Positions 29,683 through 39,417 of a DNA stretch of 48,263 bases are shown here, one piece after another (the first letter of the stretch is position 1; each line of letters opens with the position of its first letter). The notes under the pieces were generated by a model. It was given only the letters and a program-made list of their open reading frames with translations, had not been told where the DNA came from and searched no databases. Source of the DNA: Bacillus dicomae (lineage in GTDB: Bacteria > Bacillota > Bacilli > Bacillales > Bacillaceae_G); assembly GCF_006494425.1 (NCBI RefSeq), contig NZ_VHIV01000015.1:1-48263 (forward strand), written 5' to 3'. A program made the translations under genes and the position numbers.

Positions 29683-30168
29683 ATGTCAATCGAGGTAGGC
29701 AGCAAGTTACAGGGTAAAGTAACAGGTATTACAAATTTTGGGGCTTTTGTGGAGCTGCCAGAAGGCTTAACGGGTCTTGTTCATATTAGTGAAGTTGCTG
29801 ATAATTATGTGAAAGATATTAACGATCACTTAAAAGTGGGCGACCAAGTAGAAGTAAAAGTTATTAACGTTGAAAAAGATGGTAAGATCGGTCTATCTAT
29901 TAAAAAAGCGAAAGAGCGTGAAAAAACAGAAGGAGATCGTCCACGTGGTGAATACCAACGCGGTGGTGGCGATCAACAACGTTCTGGACGTCCACAACGT
30001 AATCGTTCTTTCAACAGAGATAACCGTGGCGGCGGTAACGACCGCGCTCCAAAAGAAACATTCGAGCAAAAGATGGCACGTTTCTTAAAGGATAGCGAAG
30101 ATCGTTTAACTTCTTTAAAGCGTAACACAGAATCTAAACGTGGTGGCCGTGGCGCACGTCGCGGATAA
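29683..30168 (+). CDS. yabR: S1-domain RNA-binding protein with Arg/Gly-rich tail (YabR)
   Basis: 161 aa. Residues 6-75 form one S1 domain (G-K-V-T-G-I-T-N-F-G-A-F-V, G-L-V-H-I-S-E). The remaining half is a low-complexity, strongly basic tail rich in R, G, Q and N (R-G-G-G, R-G-G-R-G-A-R-R-G). It is longer than the B. subtilis YabR I recall (about 128 aa). Related proteins bind RNA or ribosomes, but the function is not established. AAGGAGGAG and a perfect promoter suggest high expression. Confidence 0.9.
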   Translation: MSIEVGSKLQGKVTGITNFGAFVELPEGLTGLVHISEVADNYVKDINDHLKVGDQVEVKVINVEKDGKIGLSIKKAKEREKTEGDRPRGEYQRGGGDQQRSGRPQRNRSFNRDNRGGGNDRAPKETFEQKMARFLKDSEDRLTSLKRNTESKRGGRGARRG

Positions 30169-30197
30169 TAATAACGTTTAATTCTTAGTATATAGAG

Positions 30198-30232
30198 AGG
30201 TGCCCAGGGCAATTGCTCGGGGTGCTTTTTTA
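30198..30232 (+). terminator. Terminator after yabR
   Basis: A GC-rich stem (GTGCCCAGGGC with GCTCGGGGTGC, one mismatch and some G-T pairs) followed by six T. Confidence 0.85.
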
Positions 30233-30271
30233 TATGTAAAAATATATTTTAAAAAAAGTTTTTAAGATGTG

Positions 30272-30300
30272 TTGACTTTAAAGTATATCTGAGGTAAGAT
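30272..30300 (+). promoter_or_regulatory. tRNA operon promoter
   Basis: TTGACT, 17 bp, TAAGAT places the start near 30307, about 20 bp before tRNA-Met. Confidence 0.85.
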
Positions 30301-30328
30301 ACTAATTGTCCGTTAAATAAGACGACAT

Positions 30329-30402
30329 GGCGGTGTAGCTCAGCTGGCTAGAGCGTACGGTTCATACCCGTGAGGTCGGGGGTTCGATCCCCTCCGCCGC
30401 TA
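30329..30402 (+). tRNA. tRNA-Met (CAT), elongator type
   Basis: 74 nt cloverleaf: 7-bp acceptor GGCGGTG/CGCCGCT, D stem GCTC/GAGC, anticodon stem TACGG/CCGTG with CAT at 30363-30365, T arm GGGGG-TTCGATC-CCCTC, discriminator A. The G1-U72 start and body match the Bacillus elongator tRNA-Met. CCA is not encoded (TAT follows). Confidence 0.95.
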
Positions 30403-30415
30403 TATTTAATTTAAC

Positions 30416-30487
30416 GGCCCGTTGGTCAAGTGGTTAAGACACCGCCCTTTCACGGCGGTAACACGGGTTCGAATCCCGTACGGGTCA
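30416..30487 (+). tRNA. tRNA-Glu (TTC)
   Basis: 72 nt cloverleaf: acceptor GGCCCGT/ACGGGTC, anticodon stem CCGCC/GGCGG with TTC at 30449-30451, T arm ACGGG-TTCGAAT-CCCGT, discriminator A. CCA is not encoded (TCT follows). It is 13 bp after tRNA-Met on the same transcript. Confidence 0.96.
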
Positions 30488-30490
30488 TCT

Positions 30491-30526
30491 AAAAAGATCA
30501 TGCAAATTTGCATGATCTTTTTTTTG
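30491..30526 (+). terminator. Terminator of the tRNA operon
   Basis: A 32-bp perfect palindrome (half-site AAAAAGATCATGCAAA) ending in a long T run. Confidence 0.92.
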
Positions 30527-30634
30527 TTAAATAAATTAAGACATACAACACTTCTACAAAATTACCCTATATTTTCTGAATGTTCGATTAAAATATTAAA
30601 AATAAAATACGTACCGTGTATATATGTAGAGTTA

Positions 30635-30712
30635 TTTCGAATAAAAAGTCGAACGATTATAAAAGTGAAAACTGTTGTTTTGACAAAAATCCCAATAATC
30701 ATCTTTTATAAT
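30635..30712 (+). promoter_or_regulatory. spoIIE promoter with Spo0A boxes and 21-bp spacer
   Basis: TTGACA (30680-30685) and TATAAT (30707-30712) are perfect hexamers but 21 bp apart, the Spo0A-activated design known for B. subtilis spoIIE. 0A-box-like sites are TTTGACA overlapping the -35 (30679-30685), AGTCGAA (30647-30653) and TTTCGAA (30635-30641), each one mismatch from consensus. Confidence 0.88.
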
Positions 30713-30747
30713 GACAGTAATTAAACTATGCAGGTGGTGTTAAAAAT

Positions 30748-33219
30748 ATGCCTAAAGCAGGAAGGAATACTATGAATACAAGTGCATTGGCAATGAATGA
30801 GAGTCAGCTTGGAGCAGTGAAGTGGACGAGTAAGTTGCGAATGAAGTTTGAACAAGTTTTCTTTAGATGGGGATTTATTATTGTTGTTATTGGTTTTCTT
30901 TTGGGACGAGCATATATATTAACAAACATTTTACCGTTTGCACTGCCGTTTTTCGCTGCTGTTTATGTTATGAAGCGGGATAAAATGCCGCTCGCGTTTT
31001 TGGCTCTAATGGGGGGCGCACTTTCAGTTTCGATAGATAATTTATTCTTTACCTTTGCATCTATTTTTACTTTCTTCATTTATAATATCTTCTTTAGTCG
31101 ATTTACACGTAAAACTGTTGGACTTGTTCCATTCCAAGTATTTATCTCCGCATTAACTGCACATTTAGTTGTTGTATATTTTGCACAACAAACCGTCACC
31201 ATGTACGATTTACTCGTTAGTACGATTGAGGCGGGGCTTAGCTTCGTATTAACTATGATATTTTTACAAAGTGTTCCGCTTTTAGTAGAAAGAAAAGGGA
31301 AACAACAAGCGTTAGAGACAGAAGAAATTGTTTGTTTAATTATATTACTAGCATCTGTTTTAACGGGTACAACAGATTGGTTCGTATACGACGCTTCTAT
31401 TCAACATATTTTTACTAGGTATTTAGTGCTCGTTTTTGCATTTATCGCTGGGGCTGCTACAGGGTCCACAGTGGGGGTCGTCACTGGATTAATATTAAGT
31501 TTAGCCAATGTCTCCAGTTTGTCTCAACTGAGTCTGCTTGCTTTTTCCGGGCTGCTTGGTGGTTTGTTAAAAGAAGGGAAGCGTTTAGGTGTTAGTTTAG
31601 GTTTATTAATTGGAACGAGCTTGATTACGCTGTATGTAGACAAGCAAACAAACATTGTGACAACTTTAATTGAATCTGGTGTGGCGATTGTTTTCTTCTT
31701 ATTAACACCGAAACTTGTTATGGATCGTATTGCTAAATTTATGCCAGGCACACAGGAACATTCACAAGATCAACAACAGTATTTAAGAAGGATGCGTGAT
31801 GTTACAGCGAGTAAAATCAATCAATTTGCTAATGTATTTGCTGCTTTATCTAATAGCTTTTCTGTATATGGATATGTGGAGGAGGAAGATAAAGAGACAG
31901 AAGCAGATTTATTCTTAAGTACAATTACTGCGAAAACATGTCAAACATGCTTTAAAAAGGACCAATGCTGGGTAGTTAATTTCGATAAAACGTATGATTA
32001 TATGAAACAAATAATGAGCGAAACGGAAGAGGGGACGTTGCAGCATAATCGGAAGTTAGTTCGTGAATGGGACAAGCATTGTGTGAGAGGGAAGAAAGTG
32101 ACGGATTTAGTAGCAGGTGAATTAGATCACTTCTATGAGGGGCAAAAATTACGAAAACAAATGAAAGAAAATCGTAGAATAGTAGCGGAGCAACTATTAG
32201 GTGTATCAAAAGTTATGGAGGATTTTGCTAAGGAGATACAAAGAGAACGAGAAAATCATCAAGTACAGGAAGAACAGATTCTGCAAGCGTTTCGTGATTT
32301 TGGTGTAGAAGTAGAACATGTTGATATTTATTGTTTAGATAGAGGAAGTATCGATATTGAAATGTTGATTCCAGTTGCATCTAATGAACATGGAGAGTGT
32401 GAAAAATTAGTTGCACCGATGCTTTCTGATATCCTAAAGGAAAATATAGTTGTTAAACATGAAGAAAAATCTTCTTATCCAAACGGCCACAGTTTAATAT
32501 CATTTGGTTCAGCAAAAACGTATTCTCTTGATACTGGGTTGGCCACAGCTGCAAAGGGTGGTGGGTTTGTTTCAGGTGATTCTTATGCGATGATGGATTT
32601 AAGTGTCGGTAAATATGCACTTGCAATTAGTGATGGTATGGGGAATGGGCAAAGAGCTCATATGGAGAGTAAAGAAACGGTGAAACTATTACAAAAAATA
32701 CTTCAATCAGGCATTGATGAGGAAATAGCGATTAAGTCTATCAATTCTATTCTTTCTTTAAGAACAACAGAAGAAATGTTTACGACGTTAGATTTAGCTA
32801 TGGTAGATTTGCGGGATGCAAGTGCGAAGTTTTTAAAGATTGGATCGACGCCAAGTTTTGTTAAACGCGCAAATAATATTTTGAAAATTGAGGCGAGTAA
32901 TTTGCCGATGGGGATTATTGAGGATGTTGAAGTGGATGTAGTGGGTGAACAATTAAAAACGGGCGATATTCTTATTATGATGAGCGATGGGATTTTTGAA
33001 GGAGCGCAACATGTGGAGAATCATGAATTATGGATGAAGCGGAAAATTAAAGAGTTACAAACCGAAGATCCGCAAGAAATCGCTGATATCATCATGGAAG
33101 AGGTGATTCGCTCTTGTGATGGTTATATAAATGATGACATGACTATTGTTGTGGCGAAAGTGAAGAAAAACATGCCGAAGTGGGCTACAATTCCTATTGT
33201 AGGAATGCAGGCACAGTAA
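30748..33219 (+). CDS. spoIIE: SpoIIE, sporulation PP2C-type phosphatase
   Basis: 823 aa (B. subtilis 827). Residues about 35-330 hold roughly ten membrane helices; 330-580 is the regulatory/FtsZ-binding region with a Cys-rich C-Q-T-C ... C-W motif; 590-815 is the PP2C domain with A-I-S-D-G-M-G-N-G, M-S-D-G-I-F-E-G and D-D-M-T metal-binding motifs. SpoIIE dephosphorylates SpoIIAA at the polar septum and thereby activates sigma-F. AGGTGGTG is 8 bases upstream. yabS and yabT, which follow in B. subtilis, are absent. Confidence 0.98.
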   Translation: MPKAGRNTMNTSALAMNESQLGAVKWTSKLRMKFEQVFFRWGFIIVVIGFLLGRAYILTNILPFALPFFAAVYVMKRDKMPLAFLALMGGALSVSIDNLFFTFASIFTFFIYNIFFSRFTRKTVGLVPFQVFISALTAHLVVVYFAQQTVTMYDLLVSTIEAGLSFVLTMIFLQSVPLLVERKGKQQALETEEIVCLIILLASVLTGTTDWFVYDASIQHIFTRYLVLVFAFIAGAATGSTVGVVTGLILSLANVSSLSQLSLLAFSGLLGGLLKEGKRLGVSLGLLIGTSLITLYVDKQTNIVTTLIESGVAIVFFLLTPKLVMDRIAKFMPGTQEHSQDQQQYLRRMRDVTASKINQFANVFAALSNSFSVYGYVEEEDKETEADLFLSTITAKTCQTCFKKDQCWVVNFDKTYDYMKQIMSETEEGTLQHNRKLVREWDKHCVRGKKVTDLVAGELDHFYEGQKLRKQMKENRRIVAEQLLGVSKVMEDFAKEIQRERENHQVQEEQILQAFRDFGVEVEHVDIYCLDRGSIDIEMLIPVASNEHGECEKLVAPMLSDILKENIVVKHEEKSSYPNGHSLISFGSAKTYSLDTGLATAAKGGGFVSGDSYAMMDLSVGKYALAISDGMGNGQRAHMESKETVKLLQKILQSGIDEEIAIKSINSILSLRTTEEMFTTLDLAMVDLRDASAKFLKIGSTPSFVKRANNILKIEASNLPMGIIEDVEVDVVGEQLKTGDILIMMSDGIFEGAQHVENHELWMKRKIKELQTEDPQEIADIIMEEVIRSCDGYINDDMTIVVAKVKKNMPKWATIPIVGMQAQ

Positions 33220-33228
33220 AAATTAAGG

Positions 33229-33253
33229 GTGATGTTTCTCCATCGCTTTTTCT
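33229..33253 (+). terminator. First terminator after spoIIE
   Basis: GTGATG pairs with CATCGC (one G-T pair), followed by TTTTTCTTT. Confidence 0.65.
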
Positions 33254-33257
33254 TTCT

Positions 33258-33287
33258 AAAAACCTAGGTGAATACCTAGGTTTTTTT
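33258..33287 (+). terminator. Second terminator after spoIIE
   Basis: AAAAACCTAGGT pairs with ACCTAGGTTTTT around GAAT, with a T run; works on either strand. Confidence 0.88.
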
Positions 33288-33452
33288 ACTTTAAAAGGTA
33301 ATGATATTATTTTTGTGAATATATACGGATGATGTAAGATAAAAATGTAATTTTTGTATATCTTTTTTTTGCACAATGTTTGTAAAAGTTGTACCATTAT
33401 AAACAAGGTAACTAACGTTGCTGTTCTTGTTTAATGAAAGGTGATTACGAAG

Positions 33453-34883
33453 TTGAAAGATACATTTGTTGAAAAGGTAGATGACTTTGTAAAGCAGCAT
33501 GATGTATTAAAGGAACGTTCAACAATTGTTGTAGGGGTTTCTGGTGGTCCCGACTCTTTGGCTCTTCTATATTATTTGTTAGAAAAAAGAGCAACAAAAC
33601 AGTTTGAAATTGTAGTGGCACATGTGGATCATATGTTTAGAGGTGATGAATCTCATGAGGACCTACAGTTTGTGCAGGACCTTTGTAAAGGACTGGGAGT
33701 TATTTGCGAAACGATAAGGATTAATGTTTCCCAATATCAACAGCAATACGGGATGAATGCACAGGTTGCTGCTAGAGAATGCAGATATGCATTTTTGGAA
33801 AGAATAATGAAGAAATATGATGCGAGATATGTAGCTCTTGGACATCATGGTGATGATCAAGTAGAGACGATTTTAATGCGCCTTGTACGAGGGAGCACTC
33901 CGAAAGGGTATGCAGGAATTGCTGTGAAGCGTCCTTTTCATAATGGATATTTAATTAGGCCGTTACTTGGAGTAACGAAGGAAGAGATTGTTGATTACTG
34001 TAATAAGCTAAAAATAATTCCACGTATAGATCCAAGTAATAAAAAGGAAGTATATACAAGGAATCGATTACGTAAATATGTTCTTCCTCATTTGAAAGAA
34101 GAAAATTCAAAAGTGCATGAGAAATTTCAAAAATTTAGCATGCAGATGCAAGAGGATGAAGCGTATTTGCAGGAATTAGCTTTTGAGAAAATGAATAAAG
34201 TAATTACAAAAAAAAGTGATAAACAAATTAGCTTATCAATTCCTGCCTTTGAATCCATGTCTATGCCTTTACAAAGAAGAGGGATTCAACTAATATTAAA
34301 CTATCTTTATGAATATAAGATTCCATCTTCTATTTCCTCTATACATATTGACAAAGTGATTGAATTTTTTAAGCGGACACAACCTTCGGGTTCACTTGAT
34401 TTCCCAGGTGATTTAAAAATTGTCCGCACATACGAGGAGTGTAGCTTTGGATTTAAACAAGAAATTGTTTCTCCTTTTTCACAAGATTTATCAGTACCCG
34501 GGACAATTACGCTATCGAACGGGGATAAGCTTGTAGCAGAGGTGAGCGAAGATATACCAAGTAACATGAATGAAACAGTATTTGTTGCTAAGTATAATGA
34601 TATATCATATCCACTTCGTATTCGATCTAGAGAAAATGGAGATCGCATGTCAATACAAGGTATGAAGGGCACCAAAAAGATAAAAGCTATTTTTATCGAA
34701 GCAAAAGTACCAAGAGAAAAAAGAGAAGAATGGCCGGTCGTTTGTGATGCAAGTGGGAATGTTATTTGGATACCCTTGTTGAAACGATCTGCATTTGCTA
34801 TCTCGAAAGAGACGGCAAAGAAGGATAAATATATGATTATTCACTACAAAAGCAAGGAGTCTTCCGGGAGGATAATGAAATGA
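33453..34883 (+). CDS. tilS: tRNA(Ile)-lysidine synthase
   Basis: TTG 33453 with AAAGGTGA 9 bases upstream gives 476 aa beginning [12 protein letters not shown] 33441 in frame is part of that ribosome site. The N-type ATP pyrophosphatase loop is V-G-V-S-G-G-P-D-S, followed by H-H-G-D-D-Q-V-E-T and the C-terminal tRNA-binding domains. TilS puts lysidine at C34 of the AUA-reading tRNA-Ile and is essential. Its last codons overlap hpt by four bases, the conserved Firmicute pair. Confidence 0.96.
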   Translation: MKDTFVEKVDDFVKQHDVLKERSTIVVGVSGGPDSLALLYYLLEKRATKQFEIVVAHVDHMFRGDESHEDLQFVQDLCKGLGVICETIRINVSQYQQQYGMNAQVAARECRYAFLERIMKKYDARYVALGHHGDDQVETILMRLVRGSTPKGYAGIAVKRPFHNGYLIRPLLGVTKEEIVDYCNKLKIIPRIDPSNKKEVYTRNRLRKYVLPHLKEENSKVHEKFQKFSMQMQEDEAYLQELAFEKMNKVITKKSDKQISLSIPAFESMSMPLQRRGIQLILNYLYEYKIPSSISSIHIDKVIEFFKRTQPSGSLDFPGDLKIVRTYEECSFGFKQEIVSPFSQDLSVPGTITLSNGDKLVAEVSEDIPSNMNETVFVAKYNDISYPLRIRSRENGDRMSIQGMKGTKKIKAIFIEAKVPREKREEWPVVCDASGNVIWIPLLKRSAFAISKETAKKDKYMIIHYKSKESSGRIMK

Positions 34884-35422
34884 TGAATCAAGATATCGAA
34901 AAAGTATTAATTTCTGAAGAACAAATACAAGAAAAGGTGCTTGAATTAGGCGCAATTATTGCAGAGGATTATAAAAACACAGTACCTCTTGCGATCGGCG
35001 TACTAAAGGGCGCAATGCCATTTATGGCAGATTTATTAAAGAGAACAGATACATATCTTGAAATGGACTTTATGGCTGTATCTAGTTACGGTCACTCTAC
35101 TGTTTCAACAGGCGAAGTGAAAATTTTAAAAGACCTTGATACTTCTGTAGAAGGTCGCGATATTTTAATCGTTGAAGATATTATTGATAGCGGTCTTACG
35201 TTAAGTTACTTAGTAGACCTATTTAAGTATCGTAAAGCAAAGTCTGTAAAAATTGTTACGTTATTAGATAAGCCAACTGGCCGCAAGGTAGATTTGAAAG
35301 CGGATTATGTTGGATTTACTGTACCGCATGAATTTGTTGTAGGATATGGATTAGATTATAAAGAGCAGTACCGTAATCTTCCTTATGTAGGAGTATTAAA
35401 ACCAAGCGTTTACTCAAATTAA
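34880..35422 (+). CDS. hpt: Hypoxanthine-guanine phosphoribosyltransferase
   Basis: 180 aa. PRPP loop [13 protein letters not shown] and the S-S-Y-G loop are clear. It salvages hypoxanthine and guanine to IMP and GMP; in B. subtilis the gene product also binds FtsH-neighbour and TilS in regulating ftsH expression. GGGAGG lies 7 bases upstream. The start is ATGATG; the first ATG overlaps the tilS stop. Confidence 0.96.
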   Translation: MMNQDIEKVLISEEQIQEKVLELGAIIAEDYKNTVPLAIGVLKGAMPFMADLLKRTDTYLEMDFMAVSSYGHSTVSTGEVKILKDLDTSVEGRDILIVEDIIDSGLTLSYLVDLFKYRKAKSVKIVTLLDKPTGRKVDLKADYVGFTVPHEFVVGYGLDYKEQYRNLPYVGVLKPSVYSN

Positions 35423-35441
35423 TTAAATACAGGCGTCACAA

Positions 35442-35471
35442 TTGTATAGGAAAGTTTTTCTATGTTACGAT
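35442..35471 (+). promoter_or_regulatory. ftsH promoter
   Basis: TTGTAT, 18 bp, TACGAT with an upstream TG (35463-35464) gives an extended -10 promoter 37 bp before ftsH. Confidence 0.65.
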
Positions 35472-35507
35472 TTACTATAGTGTTTATGCCGTGAGAGGAG
35501 GTTAGGA

Positions 35508-37409
35508 ATGAATCGTATCTTCCGTAATACCATCTTTTATTTACTGATATTCCTAGTAGTAATTGGAATCGTGAGCTATTTTAATGGTTCGACACAAAAA
35601 ACGACATCAGTTAGCTACGATAAATTCATTACTAAACTAGAAAAAGGTGAAGTGCGTAATGTGCAGCTTCAACCGAAAAATGGTGTATTTGAGGTAAAAG
35701 GACAATTTAACAACTCTAGCCAAGGAGAACAATTTGTTACTTATGCACCAAATACTGAGGAATTACAAAAGAAAATTAATGACAAAGCGCAAGGTGCTGA
35801 AGTTAAGTATCAACCAGCAGAAGAAACAAGTGCTTGGGTAACCTTCTTTACTTCTATCATTCCGTTTGTTATTATCTTCATTTTATTCTTCTTCTTATTA
35901 AACCAAGCTCAGGGCGGCGGTAGCCGTGTTATGAACTTCGGGAAAAGTAAGGCGAAGTTATATAATGACGAAAAGAAAAAAGTTCGTTTCAGAGATGTTG
36001 CTGGAGCGGATGAAGAGAAACAAGAACTTGTTGAGGTAGTTGAATTCTTGAAAGATCCTCGTAAGTTTGCTGAAGTTGGTGCCCGTATTCCGAAGGGTGT
36101 TCTATTAGTGGGACCTCCAGGTACAGGTAAAACTTTACTAGCACGTGCTGTTGCAGGTGAGGCAGGCGTTCCATTCTTCTCTATCAGTGGTTCTGATTTC
36201 GTAGAGATGTTCGTCGGTGTCGGTGCATCACGTGTACGTGATTTATTCGAAAACGCAAAGAAAAATGCTCCTTGTATCATTTTCATTGATGAAATTGATG
36301 CGGTAGGACGTCAACGTGGCGCAGGTCTTGGCGGTGGTCATGATGAGCGTGAGCAAACGTTGAACCAATTACTTGTTGAAATGGATGGATTCGGTGCAAA
36401 CGAAGGTATTATTATCATCGCTGCGACAAACCGTCCTGATATTCTTGACCCAGCATTATTACGTCCAGGTCGTTTTGACCGTCAAATTACAGTAGATCGT
36501 CCAGATGTAAATGGCCGTGAAGCTGTACTTAAAGTACATGCTCGTAATAAACCGCTTGATGAGAATATCAACTTAAGAGCAATCGCAACTCGTACGCCAG
36601 GATTCTCTGGTGCCGATCTTGAAAACTTATTAAACGAAGCTGCTTTAGTGGCTGCGCGTCAAGATAAGAAGAAAATTGATATGAGTGACATTGATGAAGC
36701 GACGGATCGTGTTATTGCAGGTCCAGCTAAGAAAAGTCGTGTTATCTCTGAAAAAGAACGTAATATCGTTGCTTTCCATGAAGCGGGCCATACTGTAATT
36801 GGTGTTGTTCTTGATGAAGCTGATGTCGTTCATAAGGTAACAATTGTCCCTCGTGGTCAAGCTGGTGGATATGCAGTAATGCTTCCGAAAGAAGATCGTT
36901 ACTTCATGACAAAACCAGAGTTACTTGATAAAATCACTGGTTTACTTGGTGGTCGAGTAGCTGAAGAGATTGTATTTGGTGAAGTAAGTACAGGTGCTCA
37001 TAATGACTTCCAACGTGCGACTGGCATTGCAAGACGTATGGTTACGGAATTTGGTATGAGTGATAAGCTTGGACCGATGCAATTTGGTAGCTCACAAGGT
37101 GGTCAAGTGTTCTTAGGAAGAGACTTCCATTCAGAACAAAACTACAGTGATGCAATTGCACACGAAATTGATGTGGAAATGCAAACGATTATGAAAGATT
37201 GTTATGCTCGTGCAAAACAAATTCTTACTGAAAATCGTGATAAACTAGATCTTATTGCGAAAACGTTACTTGAAGTAGAAACGTTAGATGCAGAGCAAAT
37301 CAATCATTTATGTGATTATGGCAGATTGCCAGAACGTCCAACATCTTCAGCTGATGTGAAAGTAAACATCAACATGAAGAAGGACGATGAAGATACAGAA
37401 GATAAGTAA
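35508..37409 (+). CDS. ftsH: ATP-dependent zinc metalloprotease FtsH
   Basis: 633 aa. Two membrane helices (about 7-25 and 108-130) bracket an extracellular domain. The AAA module has G-P-P-G-T-G-K-T, the Walker [10 protein letters not shown] and the SRH with A-T-N-R-P-D-I-L-D; the peptidase has H-E-A-G-H. FtsH degrades unassembled membrane proteins and regulators such as Spo0E-type phosphatases, and is needed for sporulation. GAGAGGAGG precedes the ATG. Confidence 0.98.
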   Translation: MNRIFRNTIFYLLIFLVVIGIVSYFNGSTQKTTSVSYDKFITKLEKGEVRNVQLQPKNGVFEVKGQFNNSSQGEQFVTYAPNTEELQKKINDKAQGAEVKYQPAEETSAWVTFFTSIIPFVIIFILFFFLLNQAQGGGSRVMNFGKSKAKLYNDEKKKVRFRDVAGADEEKQELVEVVEFLKDPRKFAEVGARIPKGVLLVGPPGTGKTLLARAVAGEAGVPFFSISGSDFVEMFVGVGASRVRDLFENAKKNAPCIIFIDEIDAVGRQRGAGLGGGHDEREQTLNQLLVEMDGFGANEGIIIIAATNRPDILDPALLRPGRFDRQITVDRPDVNGREAVLKVHARNKPLDENINLRAIATRTPGFSGADLENLLNEAALVAARQDKKKIDMSDIDEATDRVIAGPAKKSRVISEKERNIVAFHEAGHTVIGVVLDEADVVHKVTIVPRGQAGGYAVMLPKEDRYFMTKPELLDKITGLLGGRVAEEIVFGEVSTGAHNDFQRATGIARRMVTEFGMSDKLGPMQFGSSQGGQVFLGRDFHSEQNYSDAIAHEIDVEMQTIMKDCYARAKQILTENRDKLDLIAKTLLEVETLDAEQINHLCDYGRLPERPTSSADVKVNINMKKDDEDTEDK

Positions 37410-37415
37410 GAGACG

Positions 37416-37446
37416 AAGGAGTGACGATGGTCACTCCTTTTTTATT
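37416..37446 (+). terminator. Terminator after ftsH
   Basis: AAGGAGTGAC pairs with GTCACTCCTT around GATG, followed by T run. Confidence 0.92.
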
Positions 37447-37563
37447 TGTAGAACGAAATGAAGTGGAAAAAGAATTTGAATAAAACTGGTATTAAAAATT
37501 GAAATAGAGAGTAATCTTTTTGTAAAATGATGAGGATAGAAAAGCTGATTATATAAGTATGTG

Positions 37564-37572
37564 TGATATGAT
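37564..37572 (+). promoter_or_regulatory. Candidate coaX promoter (extended -10)
   Basis: TGATATGAT is an extended -10; no good -35. It is the only promoter candidate I see in the 187-bp gap after the ftsH terminator. Confidence 0.45.
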
Positions 37573-37633
37573 GTTTTTATAAGTTTTATACATACTGCAC
37601 AAATATAGATTAAATAAGATAAGTGGTGAGAAT

Positions 37634-38422
37634 ATGATTTTTGTATTGGATGTAGGGAACACAAATGCTGTGCTAGGCGTGTTTGAAGAGGGGGAACTTC
37701 GTCAACATTGGCGCATGGAAACAGATCGTCATAAGACAGAAGATGAATATGGAATGCTTGTAAAGCAATTGCTTGAGCACGAGGGTCTTTCGTTTGAAGA
37801 TGTAAAAGGTATTATTGTGTCTTCAGTCGTACCACCAATTATGTTTGCTTTAGAGCGCATGTGTGAAAAGTATTTTAAAATTAAACCGCTTGTAGTAGGT
37901 CCTGGAATAAAAACAGGGTTAAATATTAAATATGAAAATCCACGTGAAGTAGGCGCGGACCGAATTGTAAATGCAGTAGCAGGAATCCACTTATATGGAA
38001 GTCCGCTTATTATTGTCGATTTTGGTACGGCTACTACATATTGTTATATTAACGAAGAAAAGCATTATATGGGTGGAGTAATTACGCCGGGAATTATGAT
38101 TTCAGCAGAGGCTTTATATAGTAGAGCGGCGAAACTTCCTCGTATTGAAATTACAAAACCAAGCAGTGTTGTTGGAAAGAATACGGTAAGTGCGATGCAA
38201 TCTGGTATTCTTTATGGGTATGTTGGACAAGTGGAAGGTATTGTTAAGCGTATGAAAGAGGAAGCTAAACAAGAACCGAAAGTTATTGCAACAGGTGGAT
38301 TGGCGAAATTAATTTCAGAAGAATCGAATGTAATTGATGTTGTAGATCCATTTTTAACATTAAAAGGTTTGTATATGTTATACGAGCGTAATGCAAATTT
38401 ACAGCATGAGAAAGGTGAATAA
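37634..38422 (+). CDS. coaX: Type III pantothenate kinase
   Basis: 262 aa ASKHA-fold kinase. Motifs: V-L-D-V-G-N-T-N (phosphate 1), V-G-A-D-R (catalytic Asp), D-F-G-T-A-T-T and G-G-V-I-T-P-G-I. It makes 4'-phosphopantothenate, the first step to CoA. The B. anthracis-type CoaX was shown to be the sole pantothenate kinase in that species; whether a CoaA exists elsewhere here is not known. hslO starts 6 bp after. Confidence 0.95.
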
Positions 38423-38428
38423 ATAAGT

Positions 38429-39304
38429 ATGAAAGATTATTTAGTAAAAGCGTTAGCATTTGATGGGGAAGTGCGTGCGTATGGTGTACGCACAACAAAT
38501 ACAGTAAGTGAGGCGCAAAGACGTCATGATACATGGAGAACAGCTTCAGCGGCACTTGGTCGTTCTTTAACTGCAGGTACAATGATGGGTGCAATGTTAA
38601 AAGGTGACCAAAAGTTAACGATTAAGGTAGAAGGTAATGGTCCAATTGGTCCTATCTTAGTAGATGCTCATGCAAATGGGGATGTACGTGGTTATGTAAC
38701 GAATCCACACGTTGACTTTGAAGGCACAGAACAAGGGAAATTACGTGTATATCAAGCGGTAGGTACAGAAGGATTTGTGACAGTAATTAAAGATATTGGT
38801 ATGCGTGAGCCGTTCATTGGTCAATCTCCAATTGTTTCAGGAGAATTAGGAGAAGACTTCACGTATTATTTTGCAGTTTCTGAGCAGACACCTTCTTCTG
38901 TAGGTGTTGGCGTTCTTGTAAATGGAGATGACAGCATATTAGCGGCAGGTGGGTTTATTCTTCAAATTATGCCAGGCGCACAGGAAGAAACAATTTCATT
39001 TATTGAAGATCGTTTGCAGAAAATCCCTCCTGTATCCACGTTGATTGAACAAGGGCTTTCTCCAGAAGAGTTACTGTATGCGGTTCTTGGAGAAGATAAA
39101 GTAAAAGTGTTAGAAACGATGGATGTTCAATTTAATTGCACATGTTCACGCGAACGTATTGAGAGCGTGTTAATTAGTTTAGGTAAAACAGAGTTAGAGC
39201 AAGTTCGTGAAGAAGAGGAAGAGACGGAAGTTCATTGTCATTTCTGTAATGAGCGATACAAGTTCTCTAAAGAAGATATTACAAATTTAATTGAGAATTT
39301 GTAA
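38429..39304 (+). CDS. hslO: Hsp33 redox-regulated chaperone
   Basis: 291 aa. The C-terminal redox switch has the four Cys of Hsp33 as C-T-C and C-H-F-C-style pairs (N-C-T-C-S and H-C-H-F-C-N-E-R-Y), which bind zinc when reduced. On oxidation and unfolding the protein becomes a holdase chaperone. AAAGGTGA precedes the ATG. yacD, a PpiC-type foldase gene placed next in B. subtilis, is absent; cysK follows. Confidence 0.96.
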   Translation: MKDYLVKALAFDGEVRAYGVRTTNTVSEAQRRHDTWRTASAALGRSLTAGTMMGAMLKGDQKLTIKVEGNGPIGPILVDAHANGDVRGYVTNPHVDFEGTEQGKLRVYQAVGTEGFVTVIKDIGMREPFIGQSPIVSGELGEDFTYYFAVSEQTPSSVGVGVLVNGDDSILAAGGFILQIMPGAQEETISFIEDRLQKIPPVSTLIEQGLSPEELLYAVLGEDKVKVLETMDVQFNCTCSRERIESVLISLGKTELEQVREEEEETEVHCHFCNERYKFSKEDITNLIENL

Positions 39305-39338
39305 TAAGGAAATTGAAGGAATCCATTCTCTAAATAGA

Positions 39339-39367
39339 TTGACAAACAGGGAATTTTCTGACAAAAT
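39339..39367 (+). promoter_or_regulatory. cysK promoter
   Basis: TTGACA, 17 bp, CAAAAT; start near 39374. CymR regulation is expected from B. subtilis, but I could not assign a CymR box with confidence. Confidence 0.65.
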
Positions 39368-39417
39368 CTAAATATAGACAAAACCAATAAAAATACTCGG
39401 TGTTAGGAGTGACAGGA

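Noticed and set aside
30422-30724. 100-aa ORF starting in tRNA-Glu
   Set aside because: It begins inside the tRNA and runs across the tRNA terminator and the spoIIE control region.
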